Positions 51,585 to 62,245 of a stretch of 64,000 nucleotides of DNA are shown here, one piece after another; positions within the stretch are counted from its first letter, which is position 1, and every line of letters starts with the position of its first letter. This DNA comes from Chrysogorgia sp. JL179-B06 (Eukaryota; Cnidaria; Anthozoa; Scleralcyonacea; Chrysogorgiidae). The notes under the pieces were generated by a model. It saw only the letters and a program-made list of their open reading frames with translations. It ran no database searches and had not been told where the DNA came from. The position numbers were made by a program, and so were the translations under genes. The DNA is taken from positions 2,420,001-2,484,000 of the forward strand of contig JAYKKM010000469.1 in NCBI GenBank assembly GCA_035772405.1, read 5' to 3'.

Positions 51585-51725
51585 CTTGAATAAAATTTGC
51601 GTCACGAGTCATTTCCGAAAATACACGAGAATGTCCGAGATTCCCCGATAAATATATTCCGCGAAATTGGGGGGTAAAGTGGGTGTCACCTGATTGTCAG
51701 GATCTTCTTTATTCTCGTTTTCCCA
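51585..51725. promoter_or_regulatory. Divergent promoter between STX8 and DXO
   Basis: The two start codons are 141 bp apart, pointing in opposite directions. The interval lacks a TATA box and contains CGTCACGAG and ATTCCGCGAAA. The YY1-type AAGATGGCGGG sits on the STX8 side. A shared bidirectional promoter is inferred from spacing. Confidence 0.7.
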
Positions 51726-54100
51726 ATGGATCGATCAAGATTTAGTGTTCTCCCAGTGCAGAAATTCGAAGGTGCCAACCCATATTTTCGACAACCAAGC
51801 GAAGTTGGTTGCTTCTCTTTGGACATCGACTGTCAATTTCTGGATGACAAAAGTCGTTTGCGTTACTACACTCCACCGAAAGTTCTCAACTGCGATTTAG
51901 GAGTTGGCTTCAAGGATTTTATTCGCAAGAATGCGGAAGAGAATGATGGACTTAATAATCTTTTACGTTGGATTATTCGCCATCCGGAGCAGTTTAGAGT
52001 CCAGAAAGATGCCACGGAGGACGATGGCAGGTAGATATTTTCCAGATTGACTATTTGTAATATAGGAAATTACACTGTTCGAGATGAACCACAATTTGCA
52101 AATATTGGTTGTCAAGTTGGCTTGAGCAACGTATAAAAGAAAGAGAAACTGGCTGACGTTTCATATAAATATCCCGAATTTAAAACATAGTCCTAACCCC
52201 AACATAACCCTAACTCTTACAAATATAATGCTTTATTTTAGAAATAATAGCTAGCTGATTTTAATTTCGAATTTTACTACCGATAGTCTATGTGACGCTA
52301 TTTCGGATTTATATGAAACTTCACCCGTATATGAAAAATTTTAATTAAAATAATTTCTGTTAAAGTAGGAAGCATTCTCCTTGATTTAGAGAACAGCTTG
52401 CTGCCTTGTTTAAGTGGATTGTTTATTCAAACTTTCCTAGAATCTTTGCAAGTTGCTCAATCAACATTGAACGTTGCGTGGGAATATTACAATGTTGCGC
52501 GCAAGAGAAATAACGTAATGTAATAAATAATGCAGGAGTCCATAAATATGTTTATTTTTTTTGAGGTCCGTAACTCAGGTCCGTAACTAAAATAGAGCCT
52601 TTTGATTGGCTGAGTACGAGGTCCGTATCACACCAGTACGGACCTCTCGCAACTTTTCGCGCTAAAAAATTGCAATTTTTTTGACTTTGCTCGAAAAAAT
52701 AAACATGTTATTTACCGTTTTGGTCGGTCCGTACTGGAAAAATATTTTGTCTCGGGCCGCTTCTGAGACTTCGGGAAAATATTTTTCCAGTACGGACTTC
52801 CCAGCCAGTAAATAACATATATATATTTCGCTTATATATAGCGCCCTGGAATGTTATGAAAAAACGCGCGCATGTTTGGCAAAATATTCCTACTGCAGAG
52901 TGGTATTACTGTATGAATATTTTGCCAAACACAAGTGTGATTTTTCATTAAACCTTTAAGAACAAGTGTTAATTCCTATTACCAATAATAACATTTCAAC
53001 AGTTTTATACATATTTACAAAAGCTGTTGCAATTTTTTAAATTTTGGGGGTGCGACACCCCAATACCCCCGTTTGCCCTACAGCCCTGACCACAGAAAAT
53101 TGGTTTTAGGAACCCCAAAATTGAATGAGACAGCAATGTTTCTTACTTGTATGATATCACTTTAGTTATAGTTAGGAGTTGCATCTTGAAGTTAGGAAAG
53201 TTGTAAAGGTTTTGCTGTGCAAGCTGTGTTAAGTTGTCAATACTCAGAAAAACCTGAAAAACTCCAGACAGGACTCACTTTTTTTAATGCTTTTTCTCAT
53301 TCTTGTATAGTCTACACACAGATTTTGTGACATGGAGAGGACATATGACAAAATTCCTTTGCACTCCGTATGAAAGAAGGGAACCCTGGCAAATGGCTGT
53401 CTCTTTATTTCATGGCACAATTTACATGAGTGAAGTAGAGACAGACGTGTCACGTCAACAAAGAATGTCTATGACACAACGTCAGGATGAGATGTGTTAC
53501 TGGGGGTATAAATTTGAAGACTATACAACTTCCCCGGTGAATGAAACTTCAAATGTTAAAGCTGGAAACGATGTTGTAAATAACAAAGAGCAATACGTCA
53601 CTGTGGTGCGTTCAAGATTTGAAAAACACTCATTAATTTACGGGGGAGAAGTGGATTGCTGCATTAAGAACAATGAAACCGGTATCTCCCCTCCACTGAA
53701 TTACATTGAGCTTAAAACCAGCAAGATTATTGAAAATGAGAGAATGATGCGGTCGTTTGAAAGGTACAAGCTTCTAAAATGGTGGGCACAATCTTTTCTG
53801 GTAGGTGTCCCAAAGATTGTTGGTGGCTTCCGGAATGACAATGGGATTGTCAAGGAATTGAAGAGCTTTAACACATTAGAAATCCCTGGTAAAGTTGCTG
53901 GGAAGAGAAATATGTGGGCTGGAAGTGTGTGTTTAAATTTCTGTAATCAGTTTTTGGATTGGGTTAAGTCAGTTGTAAAGGATGAGGAAGTGGTCTACAT
54001 GGTTCACTGGCGAGAACCATTCACACATGTTACCTTTGAATTATCAAAAGATCCAAAGGATAAATTTTTACCTGACTGGTATGTTGAAAAATGGGAATGA
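51726..54100 (+). CDS. DXO: DXO/RAI1-family decapping exoribonuclease (two exons)
   Basis: This nuclear enzyme removes defective or non-canonical mRNA caps and degrades the RNA 5'-3'. Exon 1 is 51726-52030 and exon 2 is 53311-54100, joined in frame through AG|T with GT-AG borders. The product has 364 residues, slightly shorter than vertebrate DXO. Visible family blocks: SEVGCFSLD, LRYYTPP, LLRWI, FVTWRGHMTKFLCTPYE, the metal-binding GGEVD (about residue 214) and ELKT (about residue 234), KLLKWWAQSFLVGVPKIVGG and VCLNFCNQFLDW. No frame break is present. A polyadenylation signal (AATAAA) lies at about 54276. The neighbours are STX8 (head to head) and GPANK1 (tail to tail). Confidence 0.95.
52031..53310 (+). 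other. DXO intron with foldback repeats
   Basis: Contains a telomere-like run (52190-52220), a foldback around 52555-52830 (GAGGTCCGTA and CAGTACGGAC blocks in both orientations), and a degenerate stretch with runs of G/C near 53045-53090. No exon is seen inside. Confidence 0.6.
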
Positions 54101-55289
54101 AAGATCCATAAGTCAATAAGCTAAAGAACAAGTACTATTTTGATTTGGAAAAACTTCATTATAAAACTGTACTATGTAACAGTACGACATTTAATTGAAA
54201 AAACAAAATTACCATATATACATAAACTTTTTCTGCAAAAATTTCATTTTAAGTTTAGTGTTTTTTTTATCATGAATAAAACAGTTTTGTTCTGTTTGTT
54301 ACTAATAAATTGAGCACACTAAAATTCAGGGTTATTAATATTCTGAATATAAAAGTGATCTATTGTGCTGCATATAGTTGTAGACAGTGTAGAACTCTAA
54401 AATATTGGTGTACACATCAGCCTTCAGATAGGACAACTTTGAATGTTCTTGATTACAATTTAAATTGTTAATTGATGCTTATGTCCAAAAATCGAGATTC
54501 TGAAACCAGAAAATATAGCCCTAGCCTATGATTATATTGCTCAATATGCTTCATTGAGCTGGATTTTATCCTGAATCTCATGACCAGTTATGAGCATACA
54601 TTCCCAAGATTACAAGCTTGCTTATTTCAGCAGTATACACCAACCTTTTAGTAATGTTCTGAATAGTTTTCTTGCTCTGAGGTTATACAAGTATGGGGAG
54701 ATCAGTTTAATATGTTCAAATTATTTTGTATCTTACTTAAACCACAAATGCATCTAAGGGACTGGTCATAAATTACCAGGGGGTAGGGGGGGTGGAGGTT
54801 CGAAGTAAAAAGTTTAAAAAAATGTGACCTCCCCAAAAATGTCATGACCCTCCTAAAATAAACGTTCATACTGAAGCATATCTGTCAAAAATAATTATAC
54901 TGGTTAATTTTGCTCATGAATTTTTAAAATGTATGTAAAATGATTTTTGACTCTAGGATATATAAAACATGTGTTGTTTTATGTATTATTTTTATGAATA
55001 AATTTATATGTTACTATTAATTATTATTTTATTACACTATTTTACAATATTCACTGTGATCTTCTTGCAGGTTTCGCCCCCCGGCCAGCCGGAGCCCCAC
55101 CACGAGCTTGGTCCCTGTACCTTGCCGGGTCCCCAGACCCTTCCCTCAGGGGCACCCTGCCTCTGTCGTGCCCCATGCCTGATCTCACTTCACTAGCACC
55201 CCCTACCAGATCAAGCTGGATCCATCACTGATGATAATTGAAAGTTACTATTTTGTCTGTTTGTCAAAACTTTTATTTTTGTCAGTTTA
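54101..55289. other. Region between DXO and GPANK1 3' ends
   Basis: The first 200 bp include the DXO polyadenylation signal. A MITE-like GGGGGTAGGGGGGGTGGAGG stretch lies at 54779-54800. A GC-rich block (about 55068-55200, CCCCCCGGCCAGCCGGAGCC) contrasts sharply with the AT-rich surroundings and has no recognisable protein. Confidence 0.55.
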
Positions 55290-55555
55290 TCATTCTGTAT
55301 TCATATACACCCTCATATCATGTTCCCATTTTCTTTCTTTAATTTGATCCTGTATCAATTTCCTTTTTGATGTTTTTCTGGCAACTCTTGTGTTGCCATT
55401 ATGATGCTTATGTGTGTCGACAGCTGCAGGATCTTTGGGAGAAAAATGTGTGATCCTTGCCCTGCTATCTTTCTGTTTACTTCCCAAGCCTAGACGGTCT
55501 TGTTTTAAGATGGTCTTTACAGGAAACTTGCGACCTGTTCCTTCTGGACCAAGAC
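55290..55555 (-). CDS. GPANK1: GPANK1 exon 2
   Basis: The acceptor AACAATAG precedes LGPEGTGRKFPVKTILKQD. The exon ends with a basic stretch (KTSKRKLIQDQIKERKWEHD) and a TGA/TAA-type stop at 55290. It completes the G-patch begun in exon 1. Confidence 0.93.
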
Positions 55556-58500
55556 CTATTGTTATTTACAGAAATGAAAATCACAATTAGTTCATTTAAA
55601 AAAATATCCCAGCATTAGTTGCAAGAAAAAAATTGGTACAAGTGAGTGATTTTCTTTTTTCCAACCGTAATTTCTCTATTAAGCTCTTTTTCAACTACAG
55701 TATCTTTGAGAGGGGTTTAGTTTAGGACTTAACTTTATATCTTGTTCATGGCAGTATTAAAGTAATGCCTAGATAGTGTAATCAGATAACTAACATAATA
55801 TTTTGAGGATGCTTAATGCCTTCAATGCCTTCATGCCTTTAATGCTTAATGCCTTTAATGCCTTCACAATGAAATTCATTCACTCTGATGAAATTTACTT
55901 ATTTATTGATCAAGGGCATTATAAACTCAAAAAATAGGTCCGCTTAGGCGTACATGTATCTGCGCTAATATGTACAGGTATCATATGTACATGAAGATAT
56001 GTTTTCGGTATTCTCATATGTAATATTTAAAGAATAGAAAACATTTTCCATGTTTCATCGAGTTGATAGAGAAACACGAGTGAAACGTTGCAATGTGGCA
56101 TTTATGTGGCTGCGAACACTGGCCCAAAGGGCGAATGTTTTATCGCTATTTTGAGTTCTTCCAATGTCCCATGAGTGTTTCTATATTAACTCGAAGGAAA
56201 CACAGATCCATTTCATTTATAAAATACTGGTAACCCTTTGAAATTTGATAAACGTGCAATTAATCATCGATTGAGCATGCAGTTATATAAAACTATGAAC
56301 TGTTATAAGCGACTTTAAGTTGATAACTGTTATAAGCGACTTTGTCTGTGAGCTATATGGTTACTAAATTTCATTACTGAACTTATTTTTTTGCAAGTTG
56401 ATATATTTTGTCTGAGATGATAGTTAACCATAACCAACACTGTTTTGTTGTATTGATTTGATGTCTATTTTTTATATATTTATTTGAATTAACACAAATT
56501 TACTGGTAATACGCCTTGGAAAACTGTCAAACACAAATTATCCGATATCCGGCAGGATAATAGAAAATATCAGGCCGGATAGTGAGATTATCCACTATCG
56601 ACCGGATACTAAATCCGATGCACCCCTAGAATAGACATTCATTACGTACAACCATGGATAGTAAATAGACTATTTACTATCCATGGGCACATTTGAAGAT
56701 GCCTCACGTAACGGTTACGCGTAACCCCCCCCCCCCTCCCCCTGTTGACCCCCCTTGTGTTGTAAACCGTTTTCAACATCTATTCACAATAATAGTAGTT
56801 CATGAACATGTGCAATATTAAACAGATGTAAGTTGAACAGTTGCATAAAAATGCAGTTGAAACATAAAGATAAAATAGTTGTATAACATATTACAATATA
56901 GATACAAGAGGTTGTCTGGTCCTTCGAAGAGGTTTTCTGGTCCTTCGAAGAGGTTTTCTGGTCCTAAGGTCCTTCGAAGAGGTTTACTGGTCCCCCGAAG
57001 AGGTTGAATTGTCCTCCGAAGAGGTTGTGTAGTCCTACGAAGAGGTTAAATTGTCCTCCAAAGAGGTTGTCTTGTCCTTCGAAGAGGTTGAATTGTCCTC
57101 CGAAGAGGTTGAGTTGGCTGTCTTGGCTGAAATATATTTTGATTTTAACGAGGCTTTAAAAATCGTTTGGCGTCATGTCGACGACTCCGTACAAGCTACG
57201 AAAACTGTTGTATATCACGCTTGCAAATTTATTGTAGTTCATATTAAAAATACTTACCGAATTGTAAAGAGTTCTTCTTGAATGTCTTGAATAATATTCT
57301 TGAAACAATGGCGTCGAAATATATCAAAGTCGGAAGTTGTCGACATCTTATCGGAGCGCGCTGATCGCTGATTGGCTATAAGCTAACACACAAACAAACA
57401 AACAAACAAACCTAACATGCACGATAGCAATGTATATGCGCTTCGCGCAGATACAAAAATGATTTGTCAGTTATTTTTTTTACTGTATGCTAAAACAGTG
57501 TGTCAGATGCCCCAAATTTCTTGAGTGTAACGTTTAGGACTGCACTAGATGTTAATGTCATAGCCTTCTATTTCGGAAGTTACATTATAACTGTATTTTT
57601 AGACTATATATTATACAGCCCGTGAAAACAGCTTCTTATATGTTGAACATCATGCTCTATGTCTTTGATTTACAAAGTGTTTCTCCTAACATTTGGTGGA
57701 AGAGTTGCAATGTTCATTCATTTAAAAGTCGTACTAGTCTGTAGTGCATGCATGGCCACAAATGTTGCTTTGAAGTTAGCAATTTACTACATAATGAATG
57801 AAGTTTGTGGCCAAACAAACTTTGGAACTCTCTTGTCAAACATTAGGTGAAACAGGAACACTCTGTAATTTGTTGTTGAATGTACTGAATAGGGATGCAC
57901 CGGAACTTGGTTCCGGCCGGTTAGTTCCGGTCGGAACTCCGATTTTTCCAAGTTCCGGTTCCGGCCGGAATTCATGAAAAATGTTCAGCCGGAACCGGAA
58001 CTTATTAGTCAAAATATGGTCAGCGGTTGATCTGTAGTGCTCAGGCTTTCTAAGACTATGCACAGCGTCAACGTGATTAAAAACAGATCAACTTATTAGG
58101 AAACAAAGGACTTTCTTGAGAATATTCAGTAGAGGTCAACCGATCATCGGATCGGACATCGGATTTTGCCGATATTTTGCAACATCGGCAAATCATCGGA
58201 TCGGTAAAATATCACTCCGTGGCCGATGTTGTTGCCGATGTTAAGTTTCTAAATTTTGTCATTTATAAAAAGACAAAAGCTAAAAGACTGCATGACTTAA
58301 TTTCCATCTCCTGCTGGGAATTGTGTGAACCTGTTTATTTAGAAAGATAAGGTGCGATTGACGAAAGTCAGACCGGAAATTTCAGAGAGCGACTTGTGAA
58401 AATGCAACATTTTTGGCGTCAATTGATAAAAGGAGAATAGTGCGAATAGTCGACGAATAGTGCAAATACCGGTAGTCGACGAATAGTCGGCGAATAGTAC

Positions 58501-60006
58501 GCGAATAATTGGGCAAATGCGGCATGTTGTAAAACATGGACTGATAAAACTAGGCATTCTCCTTTTATCAGTTGCCAAATAACAAGTCAACAAAAAAACA
58601 CGCAAAATTACAAACGACCAAAACAGCGTATTTTTTATTTAGTTTGTTTACATAACCATAACAGGATATAGCGATTAATCTGGGACAAACGGCCCCATGC
58701 AGTAATCTCTAAAAACATCGGATCGGACATCGGCCGATGTTGTAAAAGAAACATCGGCAAGCAAAATCCATTTCGGTTGACCTCTAATATTCAGCGCATT
58801 CACATTTGATCGGACAAAAATGGTCATGATACCAGTATGGAAAACAAAAAGTTAAAACATTATAAAACTAGTTTTGTATGTAATGTAAATATGAAGGAAA
58901 ATTTTAATAATTTTCTATCTGGTATTGTCTAATGAGGGGTTATTTTCACTTTTTGACCACTTCATTCCACTAGGACAAATATCAGACTAAGCTACTGGTT
59001 CAAATGGAAAGATACTACTCTGATACCCGGTTCCGGCCGGAACTTACTTCAGTTCTGGCCGGAACTTTTAAATTTGGTTCCGGTGCATCCCTAGTACTGA
59101 ATAGAGATTATTAAAATACTCAAATCCCTCATAGCAGTTCAATTTCCCACCTTTATCTTGGTCCCAACCTTTCTTTTTCATCAATTGAAATCCAATGTTG
59201 TTCTCGGGTATGTGATAGAGTGTCCGTTCAGATTTATACTGACAATTAAACAGATGTACCGTGGAAGAATTATGTTCTTGTCTTGTGCCAGAAAATGTTG
59301 ATTTACAAATTTCACAATGGGGTTCTTCAACTGGATTTGCTTGCGTAAACTGTGGTTCCTGTTTCTTAGTGTGTTTCTTGAGCACATCCCGAAGCTGACT
59401 AGTGCCAGCAAATGCTACAATGTCTTCAGCTGTTTGTCCCTGGCTGTTGCACAAATCAATTCTTGCTCCATGTTTGAGAAGAAACTTCACACAGGCTTTG
59501 CGACCACTGTGGCTAGCACACATCAAGGCCGTCCAGCCAAATTGATCTGTTGCATCAATATCGATTTCACCACCTCTAATAACTTCACAAAGTTTTTTCA
59601 GGTTCCCATCCTGAGCCATTCTAAGAAATAAATTCAGTTTTCTCGAATCAGAAGAACGTTTTTGTATTGAATTTCCCTTTATATGTTTCCTAGTCCTACA
59701 ACTGGAAGATGAATGTTTTCTCTTTATAATAGTTTCTAAAGAAATATTCTCTGGTTTCTGAGCTTCCAGTTGTTCATCATCTGCTCCTGGTGTACGTCGT
59801 GTGTCTTTCTCGTTTGATTCTTGCAGTAAATTTTCGTAAAATTGTCTTGCTTCTTCACCTGTCAATCCACTAGAGAGCTCACTTTTACCGTCCGTTTTAT
59901 TCGTTTTAACAACATATTCCTTGTTCGTTGTGAATGTTTCCAAATTTGAGGAACCACGTAAAAACTTGACCGACGGATAAGAGGATCCCTTCTTTTTACT
60001 GGTCAT
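55290..60006 (-). CDS. GPANK1: GPANK1 (ankyrin and G-patch protein, two exons)
   Basis: Exon 1 (60006-59151) and exon 2 (55555-55290) join through AAAG|GT with GT-AG borders, giving 373 residues (human about 356). A charged N-terminal region is followed by ankyrin repeats at about residues 130-215 (QFGWTALMCASHSGRKACVK, ARIDLCNSQGQTAEDIVAF). A Cys/His motif (CEICKSTFSG...H...C, about 238-260) comes next. Then comes a G-patch (IGFQLMKKKGWDQDKGLG, crossing the splice). The C-terminus shows FPVKTILKQDRLGLG, the RITHFSP block and a WEHDMRVYMN end. G-patch proteins usually activate DEAH helicases; the exact role of GPANK1 is poorly known. The intron is full of transposons. Confidence 0.95.
56545..56640. 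repeat. hAT element end (truncated)
   Basis: Sub-terminal TATCCG/CGGATA repeats lead to a terminus ATGCACCCCTA at about 56631. It resembles the ends of the element at 57890-59093. The matching left end was not found. Confidence 0.5.
56905..57120. repeat. 21-24-bp minisatellite in GPANK1 intron
   Basis: About nine units of GGTCCTTCGAAGAGGTT with variable tails (GTCTT, GAATT, TTACT). A run of 21-bp units keeps one plus-strand frame open, but no gene is supported. An AT/GC microsatellite tract lies upstream (C-run 56727-56740), and (CAAA)n is at 57390-57412. Confidence 0.8.
57890..59093. mobile_element. hAT element with intact 8-bp duplication
   Basis: The ends TAGGGATGCACCGGAAC and its inverse are flanked by GTACTGAA (57882-57889 and 59094-59101). 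Sub-terminal TTCCGGCCGG repeats lie at both ends. It is non-coding. Another hAT element sits inside at 58130-58786. Confidence 0.92.
58130..58786. mobile_element. hAT element nested in another hAT element
   Basis: The ends TAGAGGTCAACCGA and its inverse are flanked by ATATTCAG (58122-58129 and 58787-58794). Sub-terminal repeats are CATCGGATCGG and inverses. Its position inside the 57890-59093 element gives the order of insertion. Confidence 0.92.
59151..60006 (-). CDS. GPANK1: GPANK1 exon 1
   Basis: Runs from the ATG (MTSKKKGSSYPSVK) through the ankyrin repeats and the zinc-binding motif into the first half of the G-patch. The donor is AAAG|GTGGG. The open frame continues beyond the donor to a stop at 59068, which would be a truncated read-through form. 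Confidence 0.94.
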
Positions 60007-60420
60007 CTGCTAAAAAAAACACTTGATCATCATCATCATGGGAAAGTATTTTAATACTTTAATTAAAAAACAATTGACATTTGACGGTACCGAAAAAGAT
60101 GGCGGGTGTACATTTTACCAGAATGCTTAGCGACCTTAAAATTGTTGAAAAGCCTGACGAGGTTGAACATTGTTTACCTTGTGAACATGAACTAAATACC
60201 TAAAAGATTCCTTTTTATCAAACTTAATCTTTTTGAAACTCTATCCTCTGCCATTTCTACGAGATTCAATGTTTACTGCGCGCAAGGAATTATGGTTAAA
60301 TGTACCAGTCGCCATCTTTTTCGGACTGAGGTTACGCCCAGCGGTTTTCTCTCTTACTATCGCAGCTACTTCATGATACCTTAGGAGGAGAGATGTCGGC
60401 AAAATCTCGCGGACGTCATG
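60007..60420. promoter_or_regulatory. GPANK1 promoter, possibly divergent
   Basis: Two inverted YY1-type motifs occur: AAAAAGATGGCGGGTGTACA (about 60092) and its near inverse (about 60300-60322), each with a nearby TGTAC. There is no TATA box. The symmetric layout suggests transcription in both directions. Confidence 0.5.
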
Positions 60421-60638
60421 CGATGTCATTATCAGAATCTTTCATTATCGATCATAATCTTTCATATAATACTAAAATATGTCACGCACAAGTTTAAGGT
60501 ACAGTCAAATTTTGTTTTATAAAATTACATGAGATTTGTATGAATAAATTGTATTGAAATAATTTGATTCTTGTTGAATCCTGTTTGTGTTTGGGTCAAT
60601 ATTTATATGGAACAAAAAAACTGTGATTTTTATTCTAG

Positions 60639-60744
60639 ATTTCCCATCTTTAACAAACTATCAGATTTTGCAAATGTTTTTAAAGCTTTTATTGGTGTCA
60701 ACTATCTCTCTTTGCCCTTTGCCTTTAAAGAAAGTGGTATGATA
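60639..60744 (+). CDS. Probable exon of an amino-acid transporter (AAAP family)
   Basis: Bounded by TTTTATTCTAG and GTAAGT. Encodes KLSDFANVFKAFIGVNYLSL followed by PFAFKESGMI. This is the first membrane helix pattern of amino acid/auxin permease-type carriers (SLC36/SLC38-like), where the helix opens with a G-x-x-x-L-P-F-A motif. Other exons were not found; the gene presumably starts near the GPANK1 promoter and continues beyond the window. Confidence 0.5.
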
Positions 60745-60784
60745 GTAAGTAATAATGTAGACAATTAAAATCTTTAATACCAAT

Positions 60785-60990
60785 CATCTGAATGAGAATC
60801 TGATGAGAAGCCAAAGGGCCTTAGCTCGAAATGCAATATCTCCTATACACTATTTTAGTATTTTGGCAGTACACCAATCTTTTGGCTAAATATCCCAAAT
60901 TCAAAACATAGTCCTAACCCCAAACCTTACCCTAACCCCAAACCTTACCCTAACCCCAAACCTTACCCTAACCCAACCCTAAACCCATAA
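60785..60990. repeat. Family A MITE fragment plus telomere-like array
   Basis: 60785-60890 holds the GCCTTAGCTCGAAATGCAA and GCAGTACACCAATC blocks of the family A MITE. 60900-60990 holds repeated CCTAACCCCAAACCTTACCC units. Confidence 0.6.
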
Positions 60991-61039
60991 GATGTTATGT
61001 TATGATATTGTCACTCGGCAATATGATGATGAGATGAAA

Positions 61040-61455
61040 TGTTCTCGAGTGAATCAGCCTAAACCGCGTAAGCAGAAAACTGCTTGACGTGGCTGGGTTT
61101 TGATTTACTAGTTCAACGCTCTAACCATCTGAGCTACACGGTCAAGGCGATGGAGGTCTGGGATTCATGATTTATATACTGAATTTCGTAAACACACGGT
61201 ACTCGTTTACATCGATCCAATATCGAACAATATTTAGTTCAGACAGTGATATGTGATGTTATGTAAACGAGTATGTTTACAAAATTCAGTATATAAATCA
61301 TGAATCCCATACCTCCATCACCTTGACCGTGTGTAGCTCAGATGGTTAGAGCGTTGACCTAGTAAATCAAAGGTCGTGGGTTCAAAACCCAGCCACGGCA
61401 AGCAGTTTTCTGCTTATGCGGTTTGGGCTCATTCACTCGAGAACATTTCATCTCA
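61040..61455. repeat. Palindrome with two inverted tRNA-Thr-like sequences
   Basis: The arms (about 61040-61200 and 61262-61455) are inverted copies. Each contains a tRNA-like stretch: TAGCTCAGATGGTTAGAGCG, then a loop with AGT at the anticodon, then GGGTTCAAAACCC. The left copy lacks about 15 bp around the T-arm. The acceptor stem pairs only partly, so neither looks like a working gene. A tRNA-derived mobile element in foldback form is inferred. Confidence 0.7.
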
Positions 61456-61577
61456 TCATATATATATATATATATAGCAAAGTGAAAAGGTGGTAAACTG
61501 CCAAGAATTTAGTGACGAGATACTGACGTTTCGAGCGGAGCCCTTCATCAGAGTAAAACCTATAAAACCATCAGAGT

Positions 61578-61667
<90 letters not shown>

Positions 61668-61672
61668 TATAT

Positions 61673-61737
<65 letters not shown>

Positions 61738-61748
61738 ATATATATATA
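61578..61748. repeat. (AT)n microsatellite
   Basis: About 170 bp of alternating A and T with a few interruptions. The family A fragment CGTTTCGAGCGGAGCCCTTC precedes it at 61525-61545. The long IY-repeat open frames over it are artefacts. Confidence 0.95.
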
Positions 61749-61869
61749 AACAACAGCTGATTTAACACAGTCGCCCAAGCTCGTTGTGTGGCACCGCAAT
61801 CTGTGTTTATACATTGGAATTTATTCGATTTGTCAAAATTAGAGAATATTTTCATCTATTATTTGCAGT

Positions 61870-62245
61870 TTATTGTTACAATATAATGAAATAATGTATA
61901 GTTATATCTACCATAAGGTGTATGTGTGATCATTGTCTGTTTGGTAATATGTAGGACATTTACAGTGCGAAAATATTATGGTCAAGTTTACTTGTGATAT
62001 CTACAAGTTTACTTGTGATATCACAAATGGGTTTGAAGTATAATGAACAGAATGGTGCCATGTTTTACAAGGATGAACATACCATAACAATAAACATGTC
62101 TACAGATAGAATTAACAACAAGGTTTATAAATGTTTATTTTGTTGAATATTCTTAGTATGTTCGATATAAACAAATTTAATACACCTAAATATTACAGAA
62201 CAGACATACACCTTATGGTAGATATAACTACACATTATTTCCAAC
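61870..62245. repeat. Foldback element
   Basis: The arms share TATCTACCATAAGGTGTATG and inverse (61905-61925 and 62208-62228). The loop contains two direct copies of AAGTTTACTTGTGATATC (61983-62020). Confidence 0.6.

Noticed and set aside
50874..50947. Functional tRNA gene
   Set aside because: It has a poor D-arm and an ambiguous anticodon stem, and it lies inside a foldback element.
61320..61400. Functional tRNA-Thr gene
   Set aside because: The acceptor and T stems do not pair fully, and the copy is one arm of a palindromic repeat.
61571..61855. Long open frame of alternating I and Y
   Set aside because: Produced by the (AT)n microsatellite.
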